A DNA stretch of 64,000 nt from Reyranella sp. (GTDB lineage: Bacteria > Pseudomonadota > Alphaproteobacteria > Reyranellales > Reyranellaceae), in assembly GCA_019750135.1 (NCBI GenBank), contig JAIEOV010000008.1, positions 81,302 to 145,301 on the forward strand. The letters run 5' to 3'. Each line of letters opens with the position of its first letter. The first letter of the stretch is position 1. This document shows positions 37,425 to 46,895 of the stretch, piece by piece. The notes below the pieces were generated by a model. It ran no database searches and had not been told where the DNA came from. It saw only the letters and a program-made list of their open reading frames with translations. Made by a program: the position numbers and the translations under genes.

Positions 37425-38129
37425 ATGGAACCGATCCTTCTCTACGGCTTTCCGCTCGGCACATCGATGGGCCTCGTCGCCACGCTGGAATGGCTGGGCC
37501 AACCCTATCGCCTCTGCCGCGTCGACATGCTGGGCGAGATGCGCAAGCCCTCCTATGCCGGCGTGAACGCGCGTCACGAGACGCCTGTGCTGATCACGGA
37601 GGACGGTCGCGCGCTCAGCGAGACCATGGCGATCGCGGCTCACCTCGAGGCGCGCGATACCGAGCGGCGCGTCAGCTTCGAACCGGGCTCGCCGCAAGCG
37701 GACCGGATGCATCAGCTGATGGCCTTCCTCAACACCGGCTTCACCGCCGCTTTCGCGCCGCTGTGGGTGGCGATGGAGCTGGCGTCGCCCGACCCGGCCT
37801 ATCAGGCGGCGCTGCGCCGCTTCGGCCGCGACGCCGTCATCAAGCGCCACGACCAGCTCGAGGCCATGCTCGACGGCAGCCCATGGCTTGCCGGCGAACG
37901 ACGGACGATGGCTGACGGCCTGCTGGCCGGCGTGGCGCGCTGGCTCGAATTCCACGAGGTCGCCGACATCGCGCGCTGGCCGAAGCTGCAGGCGCTTCGC
38001 CGGCGCGTCGCGGCGGATCCGGCCGTCGCCTATGCCACCGCATTGGAGAACGGCGAGAGCCTGAAGGGTTCGAGCAACTGCCTCGGTCAGCTGCCGCTTG
38101 CCGACGTGGTCAGCCGCTTCGGCCGCTAG
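37425..38129 (+). CDS. Glutathione S-transferase family protein
   Basis: This 234-residue GST-fold protein has an N-terminal thioredoxin-like domain (EPILLYGFPLGTSMGLVATLEWLGQPY, quoted in part as LYGFPLGTSMGLV; cis-Pro HETPVLI; LSETMAIAAHLEA) and an all-helical C-terminal domain with WLAGERRTMADGLLAGVARW. ATG 37425 follows AGGA at 8 bases; in-frame ATGs upstream fall in the region shared with the divergent HxlR promoter and add no GST sequence. Likely role: detoxification of electrophiles, probably regulated by the neighbouring HxlR protein. Confidence 0.88.
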   Translation: MEPILLYGFPLGTSMGLVATLEWLGQPYRLCRVDMLGEMRKPSYAGVNARHETPVLITEDGRALSETMAIAAHLEARDTERRVSFEPGSPQADRMHQLMAFLNTGFTAAFAPLWVAMELASPDPAYQAALRRFGRDAVIKRHDQLEAMLDGSPWLAGERRTMADGLLAGVARWLEFHEVADIARWPKLQALRRRVAADPAVAYATALENGESLKGSSNCLGQLPLADVVSRFGR

Positions 38130-38416
38130 TCCGCGGCACCGCTGACGACCAGCGCCAACGCATGCACTGCCATCAGAGCAGCGACCCTGGCCGCATTATT
38201 GCTGTCTCACCCAAGGGGTGCAGTCCACAAGTTGGCGGGAACTGGCAGCCTCCTCGATTGGATGCGGACGCGCCTGTCGGTCGTCGACCACAGACGCGCC
38301 GCGCGACGGACATTGGACACATAGTATAACGGCAGTATGATCCAGTCAACAACTTAAGTCAGCGGCAGCCAAACTCGTTTTCGCGTCTTTCTGGGCGCCG
38401 TGCTTTCAAGCCCGAG

Positions 38417-38797
38417 CTAGGGCAGCAGCCCCAGTGACAACTGCAGGTCGTGCCGGCCGGCCGCCAGCGCCGGCGGCATGTCAGCGGAGGCGTGCGACTG
38501 GTCGTAGTGCTGCCGGACGTAGTCGAGGCCGTGTCGCAGCATGTCCTTGTTGAAACGCGGCGGCTTGGACGCCAAGGCCGCGAGCGCACCGGGCGAGCGC
38601 TCGTGGACGGGCCGCGAGAACGCGGCGAGCTCGACTTCGGCAACGAGGAACATGCCGCACGCCATCGCGCCCAGGGCATAGGAGAGGCATTCCTCTTCCC
38701 AACGGTCGGGCTCGCGATGTTCGGCGTCGAGATGATCGAGGGCAGCGATGAAGTTGTCGTAAAGGCGGTTCTTGCGCTCGACGTCCATCGGCTGCAT
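38417..38797 (-). CDS. Hypothetical protein
   Basis: This 126-residue soluble, mostly helical protein has no signal peptide. I do not recognise it. Visible features are an acidic start (DNFIAALDHLDAEHREPDRWEEECL), a hydrophobic helix (SYALGAMACGMFLVAEVELAAF) and a histidine-rich end (HGLDYVRQHYDQSHA). A strong AGGAGG ribosome site 6 bases before ATG 38797 supports translation. It is isolated: the 287 bases on its downstream side (38130-38416) contain no gene I can support. Confidence 0.7.
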   Translation of the reverse strand: MQPMDVERKNRLYDNFIAALDHLDAEHREPDRWEEECLSYALGAMACGMFLVAEVELAAFSRPVHERSPGALAALASKPPRFNKDMLRHGLDYVRQHYDQSHASADMPPALAAGRHDLQLSLGLLP

Positions 38798-38892
38798 ACG
38801 CTCCTCCTCGCTTTCAAGGGGCGCATATGGGCGCGAGATCGTGACCCGGCAATGACGATCGGATCACATTCCTAGATTGGTCACAGCGGGGG

Positions 38893-39726
38893 TTACGCCT
38901 TGCTGACGCTGCGCACGCCGCCTGCAAGTGCCTGGACGTCGGCCAGCACACCGGCCGTGAGGCCGGGCGTGGGCTTGCCATCGGCATCGAGCCCTGCCTT
39001 CACGCGATCGACGATGGCGGTGCCGACGACGGCAGCATCGGCATGGCGCGCCACGGCTGCCGCCTGCTCCGGTGTCCTGATGCCGAAGCCGACGCCGACC
39101 GGCAGCTTGGTGTGGCGCTTGATGCGCGCGACGTGGGTGGCGACCGTCTCCTCGGTCGCCGACTTGGTGCCGGTGATGCCGAGCACCGAGACGAAGTAGA
39201 CGAAGCCCGCCGAGTACTTCAGCACGGCCGGCAGGCGCTTGTCGTCGGTCGTGGGCGCGGTCAGCAGCACCGTGTCGAGGCCGTTCGCCTCGGCGTGCGG
39301 CTTCAGCTCGTCGGCCTCTTCCGGCGGCAGATCGACCAGGATGAAGCCATCGACGCCCGCCGCCGCGGCTTCCTTGCAGAAGCGCTCGGCGCCGCGCTGG
39401 TAGACGAGGTTGTAGTAGCCCATCAGCAGGATCGGCGTGTCGTTGTCGCCGGTCTCCTTACGGAAGCGGCGCACCATGTCGAAGGTGCCGTCGACCGTCA
39501 TGCCGGCCTTGAGTGCGCGCTGGCCCGCGACCTGGATCGAAGGACCGTCGGCCATCGGATCGGTGAACGGCATGCCGAGCTCGATCAGGTCGGCGCCGGC
39601 CGCCGGCAGGCCCTTGAGGATGTCGTAGCTCACTTCGGCATTGGGATCGCCGGCGGAGATGTAGATCACGAGCCCGGCGCGCTTGTCGGCCTTGAGCTTC
39701 TCGAAACGCTTGGTGATGCGGCTCAT
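38893..39726 (-). CDS. trpA: Tryptophan synthase alpha subunit
   Basis: This 277-residue TIM-barrel enzyme cleaves indole-3-glycerol phosphate to indole, which passes to TrpB. The catalytic Glu is in LIELGMPFTDPMADGPSIQ and the Asp in GVDGFILVDLPPEE; loop 6 and the phosphate site appear as YFVSVLGITGTKSA and VGFGIRTPEQA. Last gene of the pyrF-trpF-ridA-trpB-trpA operon, 17 bases after trpB. Confidence 0.97.
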   Translation of the reverse strand: MSRITKRFEKLKADKRAGLVIYISAGDPNAEVSYDILKGLPAAGADLIELGMPFTDPMADGPSIQVAGQRALKAGMTVDGTFDMVRRFRKETGDNDTPILLMGYYNLVYQRGAERFCKEAAAAGVDGFILVDLPPEEADELKPHAEANGLDTVLLTAPTTDDKRLPAVLKYSAGFVYFVSVLGITGTKSATEETVATHVARIKRHTKLPVGVGFGIRTPEQAAAVARHADAAVVGTAIVDRVKAGLDADGKPTPGLTAGVLADVQALAGGVRSVSKA

Positions 39727-39743
39727 ATCAGACCTTCATCCCC

Positions 39744-40958
39744 TCAGATTGTCATACCGAGCCGTTCGGCGACGGCGAACACGTCCTTGTCGCCGCGGCC
39801 GCAGAGATTCATCACCAGCAGATTGTCCTTGGGCAGGGTCGGCGCGAGCTTGGTGACGTGGGCCAGCGCATGCGCGGGCTCGAGCGCCGGGATGATGCCC
39901 TCGAGCCTGCACAGCAGCTGGAAGGCCGTCAGCGCCTCGCTGTCGGTCGCCGAGACGTATTCGACGCGGCCCTGCTCCTTCAGCCACGAATGCTCGGGGC
40001 CGATACCGGGATAGTCGAGGCCAGCCGAGATCGAATGCGCCTCGGTGATCTGGCCTTCCTTGTCCTGCAGGAGATAGGTGCGATTGCCGTGCAGCACGCC
40101 GGGCCGGCCGCCGGTCAGCGATGCGGCATGCTCGCCGGTCTCGACACCCTTGCCGCCGGCCTCGACGCCGACGATGCGCACGCCCTTGTCGTCGAGGAAG
40201 GGATGGAACAGGCCCATGGCGTTGGAGCCGCCGCCGATGCAGGCGACCAGCGTGTCGGGCAGCCGGCCTTCCATCTCCATGATCTGGGTGCGCACCTCGT
40301 TGCCGATCACGCACTGGAAGTCGCGCACCATCGCCGGATAGGGGTGCGGGCCCGCCACCGTGCCGATGCAGTAGAAGGTCGTCTCGCAGGTCGCCACCCA
40401 GTCGCGCAGCGCCTCGTTCATGGCGTCCTTCAAGGTCGAGGAGCCGGACGTCACCGGCCGCACTTCAGCGCCCAGCATCTTCATGCGGAACACGTTGGGT
40501 GCCTGGCGCTCGACGTCGACCGAACCCATGAAAACGACGCAGGGAATGTCGAACAGGGCGCAGGCCGTCGCCGTGGCGACGCCATGCTGGCCCGCGCCGG
40601 TCTCGGCGATGACGCGCGTCTTGCCCATGCGCTTGGCCAGAAGCACCTGGCCCAGCACGTTGTTGATCTTGTGGCTGCCGGTGTGGTTCAGCTCATCGCG
40701 CTTGAAGTAGATCTTGGCGCCGCCGAGATGCTTGGTCAGGCGTTCCGCGTAGTAGAGCGGGCTCGGCCGGCCGGCGTACTGGGCCAAGAGATAATTCAGC
40801 TCACCCTGGAACTGCGGATCGGCCTTGGCCTCGTTGTAGGCCTTCTCCAGCTCGAGGATCAGCGGCATCAACGTCTCGGCGACGTAGCGGCCGCCGAAAA
40901 GGCCGAAATGCCCGCGCTCGTCGGGGCCGGTGCGGAAACTGTTGGGTGAGGTTGGCAT
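39744..40958 (-). CDS. trpB: Tryptophan synthase beta subunit
   Basis: This 404-residue PLP enzyme condenses indole and serine to tryptophan. The PLP lysine is in [12 protein letters not shown], with [13 protein letters not shown], the phosphate-binding [10 protein letters not shown] and [13 protein letters not shown]. It forms the alpha2beta2 complex with TrpA, encoded just downstream. It follows the RidA-like gene by 57 bases. Confidence 0.97.
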   Translation of the reverse strand: MPTSPNSFRTGPDERGHFGLFGGRYVAETLMPLILELEKAYNEAKADPQFQGELNYLLAQYAGRPSPLYYAERLTKHLGGAKIYFKRDELNHTGSHKINNVLGQVLLAKRMGKTRVIAETGAGQHGVATATACALFDIPCVVFMGSVDVERQAPNVFRMKMLGAEVRPVTSGSSTLKDAMNEALRDWVATCETTFYCIGTVAGPHPYPAMVRDFQCVIGNEVRTQIMEMEGRLPDTLVACIGGGSNAMGLFHPFLDDKGVRIVGVEAGGKGVETGEHAASLTGGRPGVLHGNRTYLLQDKEGQITEAHSISAGLDYPGIGPEHSWLKEQGRVEYVSATDSEALTAFQLLCRLEGIIPALEPAHALAHVTKLAPTLPKDNLLVMNLCGRGDKDVFAVAERLGMTI

Positions 40959-41015
40959 CGCTGTTCCTGTCGGGACGCCGGACTTAGCAGCCCCGACAGG
41001 GGTCGGTCAAAAGCC

Positions 41016-41591
41016 CTACCTGCGCTTGCTCTTGGCCGATTTCCCCTTGGCCTTGGCCTTCGGCGCAGCCTTGGCCTTCGGCGCGGCCTTGGCGCGGGCA
41101 GTGGGCTTGGCGGCAGCGCGACCGGCCGGCGCATCCTCGACCTCGACGATCACCTCGATCTCGACCGGGATTCCGCGCGGCAGCGAGCCCATGCCGACGG
41201 CCGAACGCGCGTGCCGGCCGCGGTCGCCGAACACCGAGACGAAGAGATCGGAGCAGCCGTTGATCACCTCGGGCTGCTCGCCGAATTCCGGTGTGGCGTT
41301 GACCATGCCCAGAAGCTTGACGATGCGCTTGACCCGGTCGAGGTCGCCCAGTTCGGCCTTCATCACGGCGATCAGGCTCAAGCCGGTCTGGCGGGCATAC
41401 TCGTAGCCCTGCTCCTTGGTGAAGTCGCGACCAACCTTGCCGACGGGCAGCGGATGGCCGGGCAGGCCCGGGCCCTTGCCGGCGAGATAGAGCAGGTTGC
41501 CGGTACGCACGGCGTTCACGTAGTTGGCCATCGGCGAGGTGGGCTTGGTGAGCTCGATGCCGAGCTCCTTCAGCCGCTGTTCGGTCTTCAT
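41016..41591 (-). CDS. RidA/YjgF-family protein with lysine/alanine-rich C-terminal tail
   Basis: This protein has 191 residues. Residues 1-152 form a RidA-type domain (LYLAGKGP, GYEYARQTGLSLIAVMKAELGDLDRV, VNATPEF, HARSAVGMGSLPRGIPVEIEVIVEVE), with the Arg that deaminates reactive enamine/imine intermediates. Residues 153-191 are a basic, low-complexity tail with AAPKAK repeats ending SAKSKRR, like histone-H1-type tails. RidA detoxifies 2-aminoacrylate from PLP enzymes; TrpB makes this intermediate from serine, so a place between trpF and trpB makes biochemical sense. The tail is unusual and may bind nucleic acid. Confidence 0.85.
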   Translation of the reverse strand: MKTEQRLKELGIELTKPTSPMANYVNAVRTGNLLYLAGKGPGLPGHPLPVGKVGRDFTKEQGYEYARQTGLSLIAVMKAELGDLDRVKRIVKLLGMVNATPEFGEQPEVINGCSDLFVSVFGDRGRHARSAVGMGSLPRGIPVEIEVIVEVEDAPAGRAAAKPTARAKAAPKAKAAPKAKAKGKSAKSKRR

Positions 41592-41602
41592 GCAGTTTCC
41601 TT

Positions 41603-42241
41603 TCAGAGCGCCTTCACGCGATCGAGGAAGGCGCGGATCAAGTCGACCGATTTCACACCGCGACTCGATTCGACGCCAGAGGAAACGTCGACGCCACGCG
41701 CGCCGGTCACGCGCACTGCTTCAGCGACATTGTCGGGCCTGAGTCCGCCGGCCAGCAGCCACGGCAGCGGCACCGTTCGGCCGGACAGGAAGGTCCAGTC
41801 GAAGGCGATCGCGTTGCCGCCGGGCAAGGTGCCCTCGGCGCCTTCGAACATCAGCCGGTCGGCGACCGCGGCGTAGGCCGCGATGCCGCGCTCGGCGTCG
41901 CCCGACTGGCCGACCTTGATCACCTTCATCACCGGCTTACCGGTACGCGCCTTGATCGCCGCGACCCGCTCGGGCGTTTCCGCGCCATGCAGCTGCAACA
42001 GGTCGATGGCGCCGGTCGCCAGCCGCTCGTCGAGCAGGGCATCGTCGGGATCGACGAACAGGCCCGTCCGGATCACGCTCTTCGGCACGCGCGCGCCCAG
42101 CGCCTTCAGCACGTCGTTGGAGGCGACATGGCGCGGCGAGCGCGGATAGGTGACGAAGCCCACGAAACGCGCACCGGCCGCGACCGCGGTATCGACCGTC
42201 TCCGGGGTCGACAGTCCGCAGATCTTGGCCTCGATGGTCAT
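41603..42241 (-). CDS. trpF: Phosphoribosylanthranilate isomerase
   Basis: This 212-residue TIM-barrel enzyme converts phosphoribosylanthranilate to CdRP, the third step of tryptophan synthesis. Catalytic Cys is in EAKICGLSTPE and the Asp in RTGLFVDPDDA; phosphate-binding WLLAGGLRPDNVAEA and GVDVSSGVESSRGVK are intact. ATG 42241 overlaps the pyrF stop (ATGA). The RidA-like gene starts 11 bases downstream. Confidence 0.96.
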   Translation of the reverse strand: MTIEAKICGLSTPETVDTAVAAGARFVGFVTYPRSPRHVASNDVLKALGARVPKSVIRTGLFVDPDDALLDERLATGAIDLLQLHGAETPERVAAIKARTGKPVMKVIKVGQSGDAERGIAAYAAVADRLMFEGAEGTLPGGNAIAFDWTFLSGRTVPLPWLLAGGLRPDNVAEAVRVTGARGVDVSSGVESSRGVKSVDLIRAFLDRVKAL

Positions 42242-42990
42242 AGGTCGTTGACGCCGGCTTCGCGGGCGATCGCTTCAGCAGCGGCCCGCGGATCGGCGGC
42301 CTGGTAGATCGGCCGACCCACCACCAGGTTGGTCGCGCCGAGATCGACCGCCTGGCGTGGCGTCATCGCCCGTTTCTGGTCGTTGGCGGCGCTGCCGACG
42401 GGCCGGATGCCCGGCACCATGAGCACGAAATCGGGACCGCATTGCTTGCGCAGGGCGGCGATCTCATGCGGCGAGCAGATCACGCCGTCGAGGCCGCTGG
42501 CATGCGCCAGGGCGGCCAGCCGCAGCACCTGATCTGACGGATCGGCGTTGACGCCGGTGGCCTCGAGGTCCGAGCGATCGAGCGAAGTCAGCACCGTCAC
42601 GCCCAGGAGCCTGGGCCGCGGCACGTTGTGCTTGGCAGCCTGCGCGGCAGCTTCGTCGACCGCCGCCATCATCATTTCGCGGCCGCCGCCGGCGTGGATG
42701 GTGATGAAGGTCGGCGCGAGCTCGACCACGGCACGGATGCCGCCGGCCACGGTGTTGGGAATGTCGTGCAGCTTGAGATCGAGGAAGAAGCCGACCCCCG
42801 TGGCGCGCACCGGTGTCGGAAAGGCATAGCGCACGCCCGGTGCACCATGCGCCAGGAAGAATTCCAGCCCCAGCTTGATGCCGCCGACGGCAGGCTTTGG
42901 CCCGCCGGCGATGGACTGGATCAGCTTGGTGGCTTGCGCGAGATCGATCGTGTCGACGCCGCAGTAGATGGGGTTGGCGCGGGTCCTCAT
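42238..42990 (-). CDS. pyrF: Orotidine 5'-phosphate decarboxylase
   Basis: This 250-residue TIM-barrel enzyme makes UMP from OMP. Catalytic motif FLDLKLHDIPNTV carries the Asp-Lys-Asp network; GIKLGLEFF, ITIHAGGG, VCSP-like VICSPHEIAALR and VPGIRPVGSAANDQKRAMTPRQAV (quoted in part: VPGIRPVGSAANDQKR) complete it. ATG 42990 begins at the conserved IYCGVDT region; an upstream in-frame ATG adds a non-conserved leader. Linked to trpF by a 4-base overlap, so pyrimidine and tryptophan genes share a transcript. Confidence 0.95.
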   Translation of the reverse strand: MRTRANPIYCGVDTIDLAQATKLIQSIAGGPKPAVGGIKLGLEFFLAHGAPGVRYAFPTPVRATGVGFFLDLKLHDIPNTVAGGIRAVVELAPTFITIHAGGGREMMMAAVDEAAAQAAKHNVPRPRLLGVTVLTSLDRSDLEATGVNADPSDQVLRLAALAHASGLDGVICSPHEIAALRKQCGPDFVLMVPGIRPVGSAANDQKRAMTPRQAVDLGATNLVVGRPIYQAADPRAAAEAIAREAGVNDL

Positions 42991-43037
42991 GGCGGGGCGC
43001 AACCTAATGGCCGAGGTCCTGCCGGGCAAGCGCTCCG

Positions 43038-43313
43038 CTACTCAGCTGCGAACGACTTCGAATGGGTTCGCTGCCAGAGATCATCGACGTGGAAGTCGAT
43101 CAAACCGCTTGGGGTCTCCCAGGCGAGACTTTGACCTTCGGATTGGACGAACAACCGATGCAGGAAAACGGCAGGTTCCTGCAAATACGCTAGAGCCTCA
43201 CCCTTGGCGATATCTGCACGAAAATCGACGACGCTCTTCGAGCCGTCCGACCATTCGATCGCGACCGTGAAGTCCGATCGAGGCGTCGCTCGCGCAATTG
43301 AATGTCGAGCCAT
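43038..43313 (-). CDS. DUF2442 family protein (possible antitoxin)
   Basis: This 91-residue protein has the DUF2442 pattern: FTVAIEWSDGSKSVVDFRADIA, then GEALAYLQEPAVFLHRLFV and a closing IDFHVDDLWQR. DUF2442 genes regularly occur next to DUF4160 genes, a pairing predicted to be a toxin-antitoxin module. It lies 12 bases downstream of the DUF4160 gene. Function is unproven. Confidence 0.8.
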   Translation of the reverse strand: MARHSIARATPRSDFTVAIEWSDGSKSVVDFRADIAKGEALAYLQEPAVFLHRLFVQSEGQSLAWETPSGLIDFHVDDLWQRTHSKSFAAE

Positions 43314-43325
43314 TAGTCCAGTCTC

Positions 43326-43538
43326 CTAGGGGACTTCCATCAACCCGTCTCCGTGGGCCAGTGTCCATTCGCGTAGCCGCCGACGATGGCGTGCAGAGAC
43401 ACGGCCTTCCACCTCGACAACTTCTTCGATGCGAATTCGTGCATGAAAATCAGCACCTTGCGCATGAAAGTGGGCCGGGGCGTGATCGTCGAAGTACAGC
43501 AAGATCAAAATGCCGTCGACAACAGCGACTGTCGGCAT
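43326..43538 (-). CDS. DUF4160 family protein (possible toxin)
   Basis: This 70-residue protein matches DUF4160: MPTVAVVDGILILLYFDDHAPAHFHA, quoted as its start MPTVAVVDG and core YFDDHAPAHFHAQ, with conserved histidines, then ADFHARIRI and RHRRRLREW. ATG 43538 was chosen because TGAGG precedes it and the family begins at MPT; the upstream open codons belong to glpK's last codons in another frame. It starts 4 bases after the glpK stop and so could be co-transcribed with glpK. Confidence 0.8.
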   Translation of the reverse strand: MPTVAVVDGILILLYFDDHAPAHFHAQGADFHARIRIEEVVEVEGRVSARHRRRLREWTLAHGDGLMEVP

Positions 43539-43542
43539 GACC

Positions 43543-45027
43543 TCAGGAACTGCGCACCCGGCGGACGGCATCCTTCCAGCCGGCATAGCGGCGGTCGCGC
43601 GAGGCGGCGTCCTCGGCGGGGCGGAAGGCGCGGTCGAGGGCCCAGGTCTGAGACAGGGCCTCCAGCGAGGGCCACAGGCCCGCGTGCAGGCCTGCCAGGA
43701 AGGCGGCGCCCAGGGCGGTCGTCTCGGTCACCCTGGGGCGCTCGACGGGCACGGCCACGGTGTCGGCCAGGCGCTGCATCAAGGGATCGTTGACCACCAT
43801 GCCGCCATCGACGCGCAGCTCGTCGATCTGCGCGCCATCACCGCGCATGGCCTCGACCAGGTCGCGTGTCTGGAAGCACACCGAATCGAGCGTGGCTGCC
43901 GCGATCTCGGCCGGGCCACTGTCGCGCGTCAGGCCGAGCAGCGCACCGCGCGCGCCGGCATCCCAGTAGGGCGCCCCCAGGCCGACGAAAGCCGGCACCA
44001 TGTAGACGCCGTGATCGGCTTTGGCTTGGGCCGCCACCGGCTCGACATCGGATGATTTGGCGATCAAGTGCAGGCCGTCGCGCAGCCATTGCACGGCCGC
44101 GCCGGCGATGAAGATGCTGCCCTCGAGCGCATAGGTCCGCCGGCCGTCCAGCTGATAGGCGATGGTGGTGAGCAACCGATTGTGCGAGCGCATCGCGATG
44201 CTGCCGGTATTGAGCAGCGCAAAGCAGCCCGTGCCGTAGGTCGCCTTGACCATGCCGGGCTTCACGCAGGCCTGACCCACGGTCGCCGCCTGCTGGTCGC
44301 CCGCCATGCCCAGCACCGGCACCGGCGCGCCCAGGATGTCGGCCGTGGCGACGCCGAGCTCGCCCGAGCAATCGACGACCTTGGGCAACAATGGCGCCGG
44401 CACGCCGATGAGCTTCAGCAAGCCCGCATCCCAATCGCCGGTGCGGATGTCGAGCAGCAGACTGCGGCTGGCATTGGTGGCGTCGCTCGCATGCACCTTG
44501 CCGCCGGTGAGGCGCCACAGCAGGAAGCATTCGATGGTGCCGGCGGCCAGCGCGCCCTTCTCCGCTGCCGCCCGGCTGCCGGCGACGTGGTCGAGGATCC
44601 AGGCGATCTTGGTGCCGGAAAAATACGGATCGAGGATTAGGCCGGTCTTTGCCGTGACCTCGTCTTCGTGACCGGCACGCTTCAGCGCGTCGCAGCGGTC
44701 GGCCGTGCGGCGGTCCTGCCAGACGATGGCGTTGTGGATCGGCTTGCCGGTGGTGTGGTCCCACACGACGGTGGTCTCGCGCTGGTTGGTGATGCCGATG
44801 CCGGCCAGCGCCTTGGCGTCGAGCCTGGCCTTGGCGAGCGCCCCGCGGCAGACCTCGACAGTGGCCGACCAGATCTCCTCGGCGTCGTGCTCGACCCAAC
44901 CGGGCTTCGGAAAGATCTGCGGCAGTTCCTTCTGCGCACTCGCGACCGGCCGGCCGCCATCGTCGAACACGATGGCGCGGGTGCTGGTGGTGCCCTGGTC
45001 GATGGCGAGGATGTGCTTGGCGGCCAT
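43543..45027 (-). CDS. glpK: Glycerol kinase
   Basis: This 494-residue FGGY kinase phosphorylates glycerol to glycerol-3-phosphate. Motifs: [66 protein letters not shown] (quoted in part: [15 protein letters not shown]), [14 protein letters not shown] and the FGGY-like [24 protein letters not shown] (quoted in part: [15 protein letters not shown]). No glpF, glpD or glpR is nearby. It lies 32 bases after the polyprenyl synthase gene on the same strand. Confidence 0.96.
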   Translation of the reverse strand: MAAKHILAIDQGTTSTRAIVFDDGGRPVASAQKELPQIFPKPGWVEHDAEEIWSATVEVCRGALAKARLDAKALAGIGITNQRETTVVWDHTTGKPIHNAIVWQDRRTADRCDALKRAGHEDEVTAKTGLILDPYFSGTKIAWILDHVAGSRAAAEKGALAAGTIECFLLWRLTGGKVHASDATNASRSLLLDIRTGDWDAGLLKLIGVPAPLLPKVVDCSGELGVATADILGAPVPVLGMAGDQQAATVGQACVKPGMVKATYGTGCFALLNTGSIAMRSHNRLLTTIAYQLDGRRTYALEGSIFIAGAAVQWLRDGLHLIAKSSDVEPVAAQAKADHGVYMVPAFVGLGAPYWDAGARGALLGLTRDSGPAEIAAATLDSVCFQTRDLVEAMRGDGAQIDELRVDGGMVVNDPLMQRLADTVAVPVERPRVTETTALGAAFLAGLHAGLWPSLEALSQTWALDRAFRPAEDAASRDRRYAGWKDAVRRVRSS

Positions 45028-45059
45028 CCCCGCTTCTTAGCAGGTTTTGAGGCGCCCGC

Positions 45060-46079
45060 TCAGTGCGCTCGGTCGATGGCGAAGTCGACGGCCTCGAGCA
45101 TGGCGGCCTTGAGCGGCTTGTCGGGAAACAGGCCCAGCGCGTCGCGCGCCATGGCGCCGTAGTGGCGAGCCCGCTCGAAAGTATCGGTGATGGCGCCGTG
45201 GCGGTCGAGCAGGGTCTTGGCGTGCTCGAGGTCGCCGTCGCGCTGGTCGAGCTTCTCGATGGTGCGCTTCCAGAACTCGCGCTCGACGGTGCGGCCGCGC
45301 AGGAAGGCCAGGATGATCGGCAGCGTGATCTTGCCCTCGCGGAAATCGTCGCCCACCGACTTGCCGAGCTCGGCCTCGCGGCCGGCATAGTCGAGCGCAT
45401 CGTCGACCAGCTGGAAGGCGATGCCGAGATTCATGCCGAAGCTCTCGAGCGCCACACGCTCGGGTCCGTCGCGGCCGGCCACCATGGCGCCGACCTCGGC
45501 CGCCGCCGCGAACAGCTTGGCGGTCTTGGCCTTGATGACCTCCAGATAAGTCGCTTCGGGCGTGCTGGTATCGCGCTGGCTGACGAGCTGCAGCACCTCG
45601 CCCTCGGCGATGGTCGAGGATGCGCGCGACAGTACGCCCAGGATGTCGAGCGAGCCGACATCGACCATCAACTCAAAAGAGCGCGTGAACAGGAAATCGC
45701 CGACCAGCACCGACGCCTTGTCGCCCCACACGGCGTTGGCCGAGGGTTTGCCGCGACGCAGCGCGCTGACATCGACGACGTCGTCATGCAACAGCGTGGC
45801 CGAGTGGATGAACTCCACGCAGGTCGCGAGCTTGATATGGCGGTCGTCGGCATTGGCATAGCCGCACAGCCGCGCGGCGGCGACCGTCAGCAACGGCCGC
45901 ATGCGCTTGCCGCCCGCGCCGACCAGGTGATTGGCGAGCTCGGGGATCAGCGCCACCGGCGAGCGCATGCGGGCCAGGATCTCGCGATCGACCAGCGCCA
46001 TGTCGTCGGCGCACAGGGCCAGCAGCGGTTCCAGGCTCGGCGCCTTGCGCTTGCCCTCGAGGGTGACGACAGTTGCCAT
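45060..46079 (-). CDS. Polyprenyl diphosphate synthase (octaprenyl/decaprenyl type)
   Basis: This 339-residue trans-prenyltransferase probably makes the ubiquinone side chain. The first Asp-rich motif is HDDVVD (Asp99-Asp103), preceded by GGKRMRPLL; the second is QLVDDALDYAG with following GKSVGDDFREGKITLPIILA (quoted in part: GDDFREGKITLP). Chain length cannot be read with certainty; in Alphaproteobacteria the product is usually decaprenyl. ATG 46079 was chosen over upstream in-frame ATGs, which overlap the divergent trmN6 gene. Confidence 0.92.
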   Translation of the reverse strand: MATVVTLEGKRKAPSLEPLLALCADDMALVDREILARMRSPVALIPELANHLVGAGGKRMRPLLTVAAARLCGYANADDRHIKLATCVEFIHSATLLHDDVVDVSALRRGKPSANAVWGDKASVLVGDFLFTRSFELMVDVGSLDILGVLSRASSTIAEGEVLQLVSQRDTSTPEATYLEVIKAKTAKLFAAAAEVGAMVAGRDGPERVALESFGMNLGIAFQLVDDALDYAGREAELGKSVGDDFREGKITLPIILAFLRGRTVEREFWKRTIEKLDQRDGDLEHAKTLLDRHGAITDTFERARHYGAMARDALGLFPDKPLKAAMLEAVDFAIDRAH

Positions 46080-46133
46080 GCGGTGAGAATAGTCCTCCAA
46101 CCAAGTTTGGTTGTTGCGACACGATGTCGTGAC

Positions 46134-46871
46134 ATGATCCCCGACATGGAAGGGACCCTGACCGAAGACGCCCTGCTGGGGGGCCGCGTACAACTGTTAC
46201 AACCCGCGCGCGGCTATCGCGTCGCCGTCGATGCCGTGCTGCTGGCGGCCGCCGTCGATGCCGCGCCCGGCCAGCGTATCCTCGATCTCGGCGCCGGCGT
46301 CGGCGCCGTCGGCCTTTGCCTGGCGGCGCGGACCCCGGGCTGCAGCGTCGTCGGTATCGAACTGCAGGGCGCGCTGGCCGAGCTGGCCGAACGAAATGCC
46401 ACCCTCAACGGCATGGCCGATAGGGTACGAACGGTCATTCACGATCTGGCGGCGCCGTTGCCGGCCGACCTCGGCCGCTTCGACCATGTCGTGACCAACC
46501 CGCCCTATCTTGCCGCTGCGGTCGCCGACCCCTCGCCCAACCCATCGAAGGCACTGGCGACCGTCGAATCCAGCGCCGACCTGGCGCGCTGGCTGACGGT
46601 CGCGACGATGGCAGCAGAACCTGCAGGGACCCTGCTCATCATTCATCGCAGCGATCGGCTGGAGGAGATTCTCGGCCATCTCGGCCGCCTGGGCTGGGGC
46701 GACGTCACGGTGAAGCGCCTGCCGCCCGCGGCGCGCGTCCTGGTGCGCGCCCGCCGCGCCGACCGGCCGGTGCGACGCGATGCGCCGCCCCTCACCCTGC
46801 ATCGTCCGGACGGCCGATACACCGACGAGGCCGAAGCAATCCTGCGCCACGCCGGCCCGCTTGCCTTCTGA
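46134..46871 (+). CDS. tRNA1(Val) (adenine-37-N6)-methyltransferase TrmN6-like
   Basis: A 245-residue class I methyltransferase with TEDALLGGRVQLLQPARGYR, SAM motif ILDLGAGVGAVGL, IELQGALAELAERNA and the catalytic NPPY (VVTNPPYLAA) typical of N6-adenine enzymes. Annotated YfiC/TrmN6 in relatives; the tRNA target here is inferred. Start is either ATG 46134 or ATG 46146; neither has a strong ribosome site. Divergent from the polyprenyl synthase gene. Confidence 0.88.
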   Translation: MIPDMEGTLTEDALLGGRVQLLQPARGYRVAVDAVLLAAAVDAAPGQRILDLGAGVGAVGLCLAARTPGCSVVGIELQGALAELAERNATLNGMADRVRTVIHDLAAPLPADLGRFDHVVTNPPYLAAAVADPSPNPSKALATVESSADLARWLTVATMAAEPAGTLLIIHRSDRLEEILGHLGRLGWGDVTVKRLPPAARVLVRARRADRPVRRDAPPLTLHRPDGRYTDEAEAILRHAGPLAF

Positions 46872-46895
46872 GGTCGCGCCGAGGACATTGCCGCC

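Noticed and set aside
38130..38416. Possible small RNA or promoter (TATAAC-like box near 38330)
   Set aside because: An AT-richer stretch with a -10-like box is visible, but no convincing -35, stem or terminator; not enough to call.
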